Positions 1 through 5,726 of a stretch of 8,929 nt of DNA are shown here, one piece after another (position 1 is the first letter of the stretch; the number at the start of each line of letters is the position of its first letter). The stretch spans positions 22,498 to 31,426 of the forward strand of contig DJVN01000173.1 of NCBI GenBank assembly GCA_002441205.1, given 5' to 3'. The notes under the pieces were generated by a model that made no database searches, had not been told where the DNA came from, and saw nothing but the letters and a program-made list of their open reading frames with translations. The position numbers and the translations under genes are program-made. This DNA comes from Syntrophaceae bacterium UBA6255 (GTDB lineage: Bacteria; Desulfobacterota; Syntrophia; Syntrophales; Smithellaceae).

Positions 1-12
1 CGACGATCGTCC

Positions 13-109
13 CTGCCACCTAAAGGTGGCGGGATAATTCGCTCTAAGATTTTCCGGGCACTACGTTTCGGAAAATCAAGGCTCATTAAAGCGCAAGTGG
101 AATTATCCC
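13..109. repeat. Nested palindromic element (REP/MITE-like) in the leading intergenic region
   Basis: Several inverted repeats nest here. CTGCCACC/GGTGGCGG around a TAAA loop forms a hairpin at about 13-32. GGGATAATTC at 31-40 pairs perfectly with GAATTATCCC at 100-109. Inside it, CGCTCTAA at 40-47 pairs with TTAAAGCG at 86-93 with one G-T pair, and GATTTTCCG at 48-56 pairs perfectly with CGGAAAATC at 69-77. The result is one long interrupted stem capped by a 12-base loop, preceded by a small hairpin. No open reading frame uses it. It could be a mobile palindromic repeat, the end of an upstream transcript, or a structured RNA; the sequence alone does not decide. The rest of 1-200 shows only a weak promoter candidate. 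Confidence 0.6.
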
Positions 110-165
110 CGAAGCGAAGCGGATGGGGAATTTACTGCCTCGATCCTGAAAAAAATACGATATTC

Positions 166-194
166 TTGACTTCTATTGCTTTTGTTCGTAAAAA
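166..194 (+). promoter_or_regulatory. Weak sigma-70-type promoter candidate for the SpoIID gene
   Basis: TTGACT at 166-171 is a good -35 box. After 17 bases comes TAAAAA at 189-194, a poor -10 box. Transcription would start almost at the ATG at 201, giving a very short or absent leader, which would agree with the lack of a Shine-Dalgarno sequence there. The support is only motif and spacing. Confidence 0.3.
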
Positions 195-200
195 CTTATC

Positions 201-1520
201 ATGATTGATCGGGAGCCTAAAATTAAAGTCGCCCTGCTTCAAAATTATAACGAAACCGGCATAAATTTGAACGGAGATTATTTCCTTCCGGACGGCCGCG
301 CGATAAGAGGGCGATTTGCCGTTTACGCCGATGATGGATTGGTTCTGCTTGTTGATTCCTCAGAAAATGAAATCGCTCGCGGCGGGGAAATATTTCTTTC
401 CGCCGCCGAAGATTCCACTTTTACACTCAACGATGTGAAAATCGGCATTGATTTTCACTGGCAGAGAACGCAGGAACAATCCTTTCGCGGCAACATCCTT
501 CTGCGGGCGGAATATGGTCTTTCCTTTCACCTCATCAATGAAATTCCTCTGGAAGAGTATCTGGCCAGTGTTATCTCATCGGAAATGTCCGCCAAAGCGC
601 CGCTGGATTTTCTGAAGGCGCAGGCCATTGTCGCGCGCAGCTGGCTGGTGGCGATGCTTTCGAAAAAGAAATTGCCGGAAGGCGTGGCCGCAAAAAAAAA
701 TGAAGATGAAATCATTGTCTGGCAGGATGTCAACGATCATGACGGTTTTGATGTTTGCGCCGACGACCATTGCCAGCGCTATCAGGGAATCACAAAAATA
801 ATTTCGGAAAATGTTCAGAAGGCGATCGAAAGCACCCGGGGATTTTATCTGGTTTCCGGCGGGCAAATCTGCGACGCCCGTTATCATAAATCCTGCGGCG
901 GACAAACCGAGATTTTTGCATCAGCGTGGGAAGACCAATCCATGGATTATCTGCAAAGCATTACGGATGATGCTGTCCAGCGCCCCGCCATGAAGTCGGA
1001 AGAAGACGCGAAAAGATTGCTCAATTTACGTCCGCAGGCTTATTGCAATACGACAGACGAAATATTGTTGAAGCTGATTCTACCGGACTTTGATCAGGAA
1101 ACGCCTGATTTCTACCGCTGGAAGGTCGTTTATAAAAGGCATGAACTGGAAGCAATAATCAAAAAAAAATCGGGCATGGATTTCGGCGAAATAAAAGACC
1201 TGATTCCTATCGAGCGCGGCCCGTCGGGCAGAATTTATAAATTGAAAATCGAAGGTTCGAAAAAAACAATAATTGTCGGCAAGGAGCTGGAAATCCGCCG
1301 CTGGCTTTCGCCCAGCCATCTGTTGAGCAGCGCTTTCGTTGTATCGAAGACAATCGCCGACGATGGTTTAGTGGAAAATTATATTCTCCAGGGCGGCGGC
1401 TGGGGGCACGGCGTGGGCCTGTGCCAGATCGGCGCGGCGGTCATGGCGCAAAGAGGATTGACGTATGAAGAAATCCTTGCGCACTACTTCACCGGCGCTA
1501 TTTTGAAAAAGCTTTACTAA
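201..1520 (+). CDS. SpoIID/LytB-domain peptidoglycan-active protein
   Basis: Proteins of this family act on peptidoglycan: SpoIID is a lytic transglycosylase that cuts glycan strands lacking stem peptides, and LytB-type members enhance amidases. The core is visible from residue 114 (IPLEEYLASVISSEM), where E128 matches the catalytic glutamate, followed by KAQAIVARSW. H180, C186, H190 and C191 resemble the two-His/two-Cys zinc site described for clostridial SpoIID. The C-terminal signature GGGWGHGVGLCQ lies at 398-409 and the protein ends soon after, as is usual. A region of about 130 residues (roughly 245-375) separates the two conserved blocks. The N-terminus (MIDREPKIKVALL) is hydrophilic and shows no signal peptide, and an in-frame TAA at 189-191 rules out a longer start, so export is unexplained. 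There is no clear ribosome binding site. The ampG-like gene follows 83 bases on, in keeping with a cell-wall turnover role. Family assignment is firm; the exact activity is inferred. Confidence 0.93.
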   Translation: MIDREPKIKVALLQNYNETGINLNGDYFLPDGRAIRGRFAVYADDGLVLLVDSSENEIARGGEIFLSAAEDSTFTLNDVKIGIDFHWQRTQEQSFRGNILLRAEYGLSFHLINEIPLEEYLASVISSEMSAKAPLDFLKAQAIVARSWLVAMLSKKKLPEGVAAKKNEDEIIVWQDVNDHDGFDVCADDHCQRYQGITKIISENVQKAIESTRGFYLVSGGQICDARYHKSCGGQTEIFASAWEDQSMDYLQSITDDAVQRPAMKSEEDAKRLLNLRPQAYCNTTDEILLKLILPDFDQETPDFYRWKVVYKRHELEAIIKKKSGMDFGEIKDLIPIERGPSGRIYKLKIEGSKKTIIVGKELEIRRWLSPSHLLSSAFVVSKTIADDGLVENYILQGGGWGHGVGLCQIGAAVMAQRGLTYEEILAHYFTGAILKKLY

Positions 1521-1525
1521 GGATA

Positions 1526-1555
1526 TGTCATTTCCGTCATAGATGACCTTAAGGT
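1526..1555. repeat. Short palindromic intergenic element starting TGTCATT
   Basis: Just after the SpoIID stop, TGTCATTT begins at 1526. GTCAT at 1536-1540 faces ATGAC at 1543-1547, and ACCTTAAGGT at 1546-1555 is a perfect 10-base palindrome. It begins with the same TGTCATT as the palindromic elements after ampG and murU, which suggests related intergenic repeats. There is no T-run, so a classical terminator is unlikely. The remaining gap to 1603 shows nothing further I can name. Confidence 0.4.
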
Positions 1556-1603
1556 TACGCAGGCGGGCGAAGTGCCCTTTAGGGTAAATCCAGTAACAAA
1601 ATT

Positions 1604-2917
1604 ATGTCCGAAATAAAAACAAAAACAGCAAATCATACGAACAGGAATCCCTGGCTCTGGGTGCCTTCCCTCTATCTGGCCGAAGGCATTCCCTATATGA
1701 TCGCCATGACGGTCAGCGTGGTGCTGTACAAAAATCTGGGACTTTCCAACACCGAAATCGCCCTTTACACCAGCTGGCTTTATCTGCCTTGGGTGATCAA
1801 GCCTTTCTGGAGCCCCTTTGTTGATTTGTTCCGCACCAAACGTTTCTGGATTGTTCTGATGCAGTTGGTCATCGGCGGGTCTTTTGCCTGCGTGGCGCTG
1901 ACTTTGCCCACCGCTGATTATGTCAAGTACACATTGGCGATGTTCTGGATCATGGCGTTTTCATCGGCCACGCACGATATCGCCGCCGACGGCTTCTACA
2001 TGCTGGGACTCGATACGCCGCAACAGGCCGCGTTTGTCGGCGTGCGCACCATCTTTTACCGCATCGCCACTATCGCGTCCAAAGGCGGACTGGTGATTCT
2101 GGCGGGCTTTCTGCAGGAACACGGTCATACGGTCAAGTCGGCGTGGGCGGTGACATTCTTTTTCGCTGCCGCTGTTTTTCTGGCCTTGTGCCTGTATCAC
2201 TTCTTTGTTCTGCCTTATCCTCAATCTGACCGCAGTGCGCCGCTGGATAAAGGCAAGGGCGTTGTGGCTGAATATTTCCGGATTATGTCTTTGTTCTTCC
2301 GGCGCAAGGATATCGTTGTCATCATTTTATTTCTTCTGTTTTACCGTTTTGCCGAAGCGCAACTGGTGAAAATGGTCGCGCCGTTTCTGCTGGATTCTCC
2401 CGCCAAAGGCGGACTGGGACTGACTACGGCAGAAGTCGGCGTCATTTACGGCACGGTCGGCGTTATCGCGCTGATGCTGGGCGGATTGCTCGGCGGTTAC
2501 GCCATTTATCGCAACGGTCTGAAGTTCTGGCTGTGGCCGATGGTGATTATCATGAACGTGCCGGATTTGATTTTCGTGTATCTGTCGCACGCTCAGCCGG
2601 ACAATATCTGGCTTATCGGCGCCGCGCTGGCGGTCGAGCAGTTCGGTTACGGCTTCGGCTTCACCGCTTACACCATGTACATGATTATGGTTTCGCAGGG
2701 GGAATATAAAACCGTCTTTTACGCTATCGGCACAGGCATTATGGCGCTGGGCATGATGATTCCCGCGATGGGCAGCGGCTGGATTCAGGAAATGCTCGGC
2801 TACAAGAATTTCTACTTCTGGATTCTGGCGACAACCATTCCCGGCTTCATCGTGGCGGCGCTAGTGAAGATTGACCCATTATACGGAAAGAAGCTGGGTA
2901 AAGAACCACGCGGCTAG
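1604..2917 (+). CDS. AmpG-family MFS permease (muropeptide importer)
   Basis: This is a polytopic inner-membrane transporter of the major facilitator superfamily. At 437 residues it has alternating hydrophobic segments consistent with 12 helices and a polar central loop at about 205-225 (SDRSAPLDKGKG). The opening block (WLWVPSLYLAEGIPYMI, then GLSNTEIALYTSWLYLPWVIKPFW, then the D of PFVDLF) follows the AmpG/PAT pattern of a first helix with GIP, a GL/GV-x-x-x-x-I loop and W/K-P-x-W-x-P-x-x-D. Known AmpG proteins import GlcNAc-anhydroMurNAc peptides by proton symport. The upstream SpoIID-domain gene, which could produce such fragments, and the downstream MurU/AmgK pair, which could reuse MurNAc, support this substrate, although MFS substrate choice cannot be read from sequence. 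The ATG at 1604 has no obvious Shine-Dalgarno sequence. Confidence 0.85.
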   Translation: MSEIKTKTANHTNRNPWLWVPSLYLAEGIPYMIAMTVSVVLYKNLGLSNTEIALYTSWLYLPWVIKPFWSPFVDLFRTKRFWIVLMQLVIGGSFACVALTLPTADYVKYTLAMFWIMAFSSATHDIAADGFYMLGLDTPQQAAFVGVRTIFYRIATIASKGGLVILAGFLQEHGHTVKSAWAVTFFFAAAVFLALCLYHFFVLPYPQSDRSAPLDKGKGVVAEYFRIMSLFFRRKDIVVIILFLLFYRFAEAQLVKMVAPFLLDSPAKGGLGLTTAEVGVIYGTVGVIALMLGGLLGGYAIYRNGLKFWLWPMVIIMNVPDLIFVYLSHAQPDNIWLIGAALAVEQFGYGFGFTAYTMYMIMVSQGEYKTVFYAIGTGIMALGMMIPAMGSGWIQEMLGYKNFYFWILATTIPGFIVAALVKIDPLYGKKLGKEPRG

Positions 2918-2932
2918 GACGTCGTTTTTATG

Positions 2933-2997
2933 TGTCATTGCCCGGCTTGACCGGACAATCCCGAGAATAACTGGATTCCCGCCTTCGCGGGAATGAC
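2933..2997. repeat. REP-like palindromic element after ampG
   Basis: The element starts TGTCATTGCCCGG and ends GCGGGAATGAC, so its ends are inverted (GTCATT at 2934-2939, AATGAC at 2992-2997). Inside are CCGG-CTTGA-CCGG (2942-2954) and a perfect 8-base hairpin, ATTCCCGC-CTTC-GCGGGAAT (2975-2994). The GGATTCCCGC...GCGGGAATGAC pattern is of a type dispersed through many proteobacterial genomes. With no T-run it is more likely a REP/MITE sequence, perhaps an mRNA 3'-end stabiliser, than a rho-independent terminator. Confidence 0.7.
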
Positions 2998-3085
2998 GGA
3001 AAAGGGATACAAAAAGATTACGATATTATTTATTTTAGAAGTGGGGCTGGGGACTCGGCTCAGGCCGCTGACGGAAAGATTCTAA
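2993..3085 (+). pseudogene. Decayed 5' fragment of a MurU-type nucleotidyltransferase gene
   Basis: Read from the ATG at 2993 (inside the end of the REP-like element), this frame encodes 30 residues and ends at TAA 3083-3085. Its last part, ITILFILEVGLGTRLRPLTE, matches the N-terminus of the intact murU downstream (ITTAFILGAGLGKRLRPLTE). Aligning 3017-3077 with 4936-4996 without gaps, I count about 47 of 61 identical bases. Many differences are synonymous (TTA/CTA, GGG/GGA, CGG/AGG, AGG/AGA, ACG/ACC), which indicates a diverged coding homologue. The conserved GAG of the nucleotide-binding loop has become EVG, and the rest of the gene is missing, so it cannot be functional. It probably marks the former 5' end of a murU copy that was interrupted when the AbiE module arrived. 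The translation start given is only the first in-frame ATG and may not be original. Confidence 0.75.
3069..3080 (+). repeat. Left copy of a 12-base direct repeat bordering the AbiE module
   Basis: TGACGGAAAGAT here matches TGACCGAAAGAT at 4908-4919 in 11 of 12 bases. The two copies lie on either side of the abiEi-abiEii module. This left copy is the last recognisable part of the murU fragment. It may be a junction or duplication scar, but a chance match inside a conserved codon run (Leu-Thr-Glu) is possible. Confidence 0.4.
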
Positions 3086-3100
3086 AATTACTTCCATCAC

Positions 3101-3129
3101 TTGACTGTATAATTATGCCTCAATATATA
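3101..3129 (+). promoter_or_regulatory. Candidate sigma-70 promoter of the abiEi-abiEii operon
   Basis: TTGACT at 3101-3106 is followed after 17 bases by TATATA at 3124-3129, a near-consensus pair at the best spacing. It lies about 75 bases before the abiEi ATG in an AT-rich stretch. The -10 box overlaps the first inverted repeat, as expected for an autorepressed operon. This is the clearest promoter motif before murU, so it may also serve murU and amgK. Confidence 0.55.
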
Positions 3130-3142
3130 CTAAAAGTATACT
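3126..3142. promoter_or_regulatory. Inverted repeat 1, candidate AbiEi operator
   Basis: TATACT (3126-3131) and AGTATA (3135-3140) form a perfect inverted repeat around AAA, and AGTATACT at 3135-3142 is itself palindromic. It overlaps the -10 box. AbiEi antitoxins are known to repress their own operon by binding a pair of inverted repeats in the promoter through their winged-helix domain; that this site is bound is inference. Confidence 0.5.
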
Positions 3143-3152
3143 ATAAGGAATA

Positions 3153-3187
3153 TTTATACAGAACCGATTGACTATTCTGTAAATAAA
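3153..3187. promoter_or_regulatory. Inverted repeat 2, candidate AbiEi operator
   Basis: ACAGAA (3158-3163) and TTCTGT (3175-3180) are perfectly inverted around 11 bases. The arms extend outward as TTTAT and AAATAAA if two bases are bulged. It differs in sequence from inverted repeat 1, which weakens the case that one protein binds both, but the position between promoter and abiEi start fits an operator. Confidence 0.4.
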
Positions 3188-3203
3188 TGCCATAAAGTAA
3201 ACC

Positions 3204-3971
3204 ATGAGTATACAAAAAAGCACAAAATTACAGAAAATAATGCAATGTCCTAAAGGCCTGGTTTTGACGGCCAGCTATCTCGATAGTCAGGGTATCAATG
3301 GACAACTGCTTGCGAGATACAAGAAAAGTGGATGGCTTGAGTCTATAGGTGAAGGCGCTTATTTACTGCGTGGCGATAAGGTTGATTGGCAAGGTGCGCT
3401 TTCCGCGATGCAGAGTCAGCTAAAACTTCCCGTGCATTGTGGCGCCCGAACAGCGCTTGAGCTTCAGGGTTACAGTCATTATGTCGCTTCACAAACGCGT
3501 GAAGTATTTCTCTTTGGCTCTACGGGGCAAAAGTTACCCCTATGGTTTGGAAAATATGATTGGAATGTGAATGTCACTTACAAAATGACCGGTCTTTTTC
3601 CCGCTAATTTGTCTGTCGGTTATGTGAATTTCCCATGGGGAGATTTTTCAATACGAATATCGTCGCCGGAACGCGCGGCTATGGAAATGCTCTATCATGT
3701 TCCGGCAAAACAGGGTTTTGACGAAGCTATGCGGATAATGGAATCGCTTCTTTCGCTTCGTCCGGAACTTGTTCAAAAATTATTGGAATCCTGCGCGTCC
3801 ATAAAAGTCAAAAGGCTGTTTTTGTATATGGCGCAAGCGGCGAATCTGCCTTTTGCGGCAAAGCTCAATCTTAAAAAAGTTAATCTGGGCAAGGGTGATC
3901 GCACTATTATAAAAGGCGGGCGACTTGATTCGCAATACAGAATAACCGTGCCCCGTGGCGGAGATGCATGA
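3204..3971 (+). CDS. AbiEi-family antitoxin of a type IV toxin-antitoxin system
   Basis: AbiEi is the antitoxin and autorepressor of the AbiE abortive-infection system; it neutralises the toxin's effect without direct binding. The protein has 255 residues. The N-terminal part (about 10-57) reads as a winged helix: a helix-turn-helix ASYLDSQGINGQLLARYKKSGW, then a wing with GEGAYLL. A middle block (CGARTALELQGYSHYV, 79-94) and a C-terminal domain follow, with SSPERAAMEMLYHVP (153-167) and the closing GKGDRTIIKGGRLDSQYRITVP (229-250), typical of the AbiEi_3 type. No Shine-Dalgarno sequence precedes the ATG at 3204 (preceding bases TAAACC). The next gene starts directly after its stop, so the two are translationally coupled. 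The inverted repeats upstream suggest autoregulation. Confidence 0.9.
   Translation: MSIQKSTKLQKIMQCPKGLVLTASYLDSQGINGQLLARYKKSGWLESIGEGAYLLRGDKVDWQGALSAMQSQLKLPVHCGARTALELQGYSHYVASQTREVFLFGSTGQKLPLWFGKYDWNVNVTYKMTGLFPANLSVGYVNFPWGDFSIRISSPERAAMEMLYHVPAKQGFDEAMRIMESLLSLRPELVQKLLESCASIKVKRLFLYMAQAANLPFAAKLNLKKVNLGKGDRTIIKGGRLDSQYRITVPRGGDA
3960..3963 (+). promoter_or_regulatory. Ribosome binding site deciding the abiEii start
   Basis: GGAG lies at 3960-3963, inside the end of abiEi. It stands nine bases before the ATG at 3973, a good distance. The earlier in-frame candidates, GTG at 3955 and ATG at 3964, have no usable site in front of them, so 3973 is preferred. Confidence 0.5.
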
Positions 3972-3972
3972 C

Positions 3973-4884
3973 ATGAAAGATTCCGTTTATTATCGTCAGG
4001 CAAAACTACTGCTCAGGATTCTGCCCATTATTGAGCGCTACCCTATATTTGCTCTCAAGGGCGGCACGGCCATTAATTTTTTTATCCGAAATATGCCGCG
4101 TTTGTCTGTTGATATAGATTTAACGTATGTTCCCCTTGACGAAAGGGAAACTGCGCTTGCGTCCATCAGTTCGACACTTAATAATATCGGAAGCGATATC
4201 GAACGTCTTATCCCCAACACATCCGTCATACCAAGGCGCGCGGGTAACAATATTGTCGGTACATCTGTGCGAGCCGATGGATGTAACGTGAAAATAGAAC
4301 CCAATTCGGTTTTAAGAGGTACAGTTTACGAACCGGTTGTGATGACGGTGAAGCCTCATGTTCAGAAAATGTTTGATTTGACTGTTGATTCAAAGGTGCT
4401 GAACTTCGCTGATATCTATGGAGGTAAAATCTGCGCCGCTCTTGATCGCCAGCATCCGCGCGATCTATTTGATATCAAACTGCTCCTGGATAATGAGGGG
4501 ATAACGAACGACATCAGGAAATCTTTCATTGTTCATCTGATAAGCCACGACAGACCGATGTCCGAATTGTTAAAGCCGCGCTATCAGGACATAAAAAAAA
4601 TCTTTGAAAACGAATTTGACGGAATGTCTTTTGTTAAAGTATCCTTGCGGGAATTGGAAAAAGCGAGAGATACTCTTGTCCGCGAAATACACAAACGCTT
4701 AACGGACAAAGAGAGAAAGTTCATTCTTTCTGTTAAGAAGGGCAAGCCTGAATGGGATTTGCTTGATCTCAGAGGAATCGATTTGCATCCTGCTGTTCAG
4801 TGGAAACTTCTTAATATTTCTCGCATGGACAAGGTAAAACAAAACACAGCGCTAAAGAAATTGGAAGAAGCTTTATTGCCTTAA
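3973..4884 (+). CDS. AbiEii nucleotidyltransferase-like toxin of a type IV toxin-antitoxin system
   Basis: AbiEii is the toxin of AbiE systems: a DNA-polymerase-beta-fold nucleotidyltransferase that binds NTP and causes reversible growth arrest during phage infection. Related MenT toxins add nucleotides to tRNA acceptor ends; this protein's target is unknown. From the ATG at 3973 it has 303 residues, a normal length. Motif I is KGGTAINFF (29-37), motif II is SVDIDL (45-50) with the metal-binding aspartates D47 and D49, and the later signature GGKICAALDRQHPRDLFDIKLLL lies at about 155-177. All key residues are present, so it looks active. A GTG at 3955 or ATG at 3964 would add six or three residues and overlap abiEi, but the ribosome binding site favours 3973. 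murU follows after 33 bases with no visible terminator, so read-through is likely. Confidence 0.92.
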   Translation: MKDSVYYRQAKLLLRILPIIERYPIFALKGGTAINFFIRNMPRLSVDIDLTYVPLDERETALASISSTLNNIGSDIERLIPNTSVIPRRAGNNIVGTSVRADGCNVKIEPNSVLRGTVYEPVVMTVKPHVQKMFDLTVDSKVLNFADIYGGKICAALDRQHPRDLFDIKLLLDNEGITNDIRKSFIVHLISHDRPMSELLKPRYQDIKKIFENEFDGMSFVKVSLRELEKARDTLVREIHKRLTDKERKFILSVKKGKPEWDLLDLRGIDLHPAVQWKLLNISRMDKVKQNTALKKLEEALLP

Positions 4885-4907
4885 AATTATTTATTTGTTC
4901 TGCCGAG

Positions 4908-4919
4908 TGACCGAAAGAT
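4908..4919 (+). repeat. Right copy of the 12-base direct repeat bordering the AbiE module
   Basis: TGACCGAAAGAT differs from the left copy at 3069-3080 in one base and runs into the murU start codon at 4918. The same core (TGACCGAAA) appears once more inside murU at 4988-4996, the place that corresponds to the left copy. That pattern suggests a join made within or beside murU 5' sequence. Confidence 0.4.
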
Positions 4920-5637
4920 GAAACAATTAAATCAAATTACAACAGCATTTATTCTAGGGGCGGGGCTGGGAAAGAGGCTCAGACCGCTGACCGAAAAGAC
5001 GCCCAAGCCACTTTTGGAAATCGGCGGACGGCCGATTATCACTTATGCGATGGGGCATCTGCGGGCTGTCGGCGTTCAGCGGTTTATTGTCAATACGCAT
5101 CACTGCGCCGAAAAATATGCCGAAGTATTTCCTGATAATAATTACAAAGGCATTCCGATTACGTTTCGCCATGAGCCGATTCTCGTGGATACCGCAGGCG
5201 GTATCAAGAACATTGAAGACCTGATTGCCGAAGACGAACGCATCATCGTTTACAACGGCGACATCATCACCAACATGCCGATTGAACTGCTGATCAGAAA
5301 ACATTTTGAATTGAAGACATCCGTTACGCTGGCACTGCGTTCAACCGGGCCGTTGCTCAATGTCAATGTTGATAAGGATGGTTTCGTCTGCGACATGCGG
5401 TATATTTTGAAAAATGAAGGTGTAAAGAAATGCCTGTTTGCCGGAATTTATATTGTGGAAAGATCTTTTCTGCAACGATTAGAGGCGGCCAAAATTGAAT
5501 CGATTGTTTTGCCACTGGTGGAGATGATAAAAGAAAATCCGCGCTCGGTCGGCGGAGTAGTTATTGACGATGGTAGTTGGTATGATGTGGGGACGATTGA
5601 AGAATATGAGAAGCTGAAAAGGGAAGGTATAACTTGA
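4918..5637 (+). CDS. murU: MurU-like MurNAc-1-phosphate uridylyltransferase (sugar-1-P nucleotidyltransferase)
   Basis: The protein (239 residues) is a compact nucleotidyltransferase of the MurU type, which converts MurNAc-1-P plus UTP to UDP-MurNAc and so bypasses de novo synthesis. The nucleotide-binding loop GAGLGKRLRPLT lies at 14-25, with TPKPLLEIGGRPII to 41 containing the conserved lysine. DTAGGI (91-96) matches the E/D-T-x-G-G motif, NGD (113-115) carries a metal-binding aspartate, and W221, D223, G225 (WYDVGT) close the domain. There is no left-handed beta-helix, so acetyltransferase-fused GlmU-type functions are excluded. Other substrates (mannose- or glucose-1-P) cannot be ruled out from sequence. 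The next gene is an AmgK-like kinase that would make its substrate, which favours MurU. The ATG has only GAAAG before it. A broken relative of its 5' end lies upstream of abiEi. Confidence 0.85.
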   Translation: MKQLNQITTAFILGAGLGKRLRPLTEKTPKPLLEIGGRPIITYAMGHLRAVGVQRFIVNTHHCAEKYAEVFPDNNYKGIPITFRHEPILVDTAGGIKNIEDLIAEDERIIVYNGDIITNMPIELLIRKHFELKTSVTLALRSTGPLLNVNVDKDGFVCDMRYILKNEGVKKCLFAGIYIVERSFLQRLEAAKIESIVLPLVEMIKENPRSVGGVVIDDGSWYDVGTIEEYEKLKREGIT

Positions 5638-5638
5638 T

Positions 5639-5711
5639 TGTCATTTCGAGGAATGCAGAAACGAGAAATCTTTTTTTTAAACAAGATGTCTCCCTACAGT
5701 TCGACATGACA
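5639..5711. repeat. Long palindromic element between murU and amgK
   Basis: The ends TGTCATTTCGAG (5639-5650) and TTCGACATGACA (5700-5711) are inverted with 10 of 12 bases pairing. Within them, GAGAAATCTT (5663-5672) and AAGATGTCTC (5683-5692) pair in 9 of 10, around TTTTTTAAAC. The whole 73 bases can fold into one interrupted stem-loop. The TGTCATTTCGAG...GAGAAATCTT pattern is of a type dispersed in many genomes. It lies immediately after the murU stop and could stabilise or attenuate the murU-amgK transcript. The T-run is inside the loop, so it is not a standard terminator. Confidence 0.65.
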
Positions 5712-5726
5712 TAAACATGGCAATCT

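Noticed and set aside
2975..2994. GC-rich hairpin after ampG as a rho-independent terminator
   Set aside because: No T-run follows the stem, and the hairpin is part of a longer REP-like element.
3168..3196. A second TTGACT (3168-3173) with CATAAA 17 bases on as an alternative abiEi promoter
   Set aside because: The -10 box is poor and transcription would start at or after the abiEi ATG at 3204.
3955..3972. Longer abiEii start at GTG 3955 or ATG 3964
   Set aside because: No ribosome binding site precedes them, whereas GGAG at 3960-3963 is well placed for the ATG at 3973.
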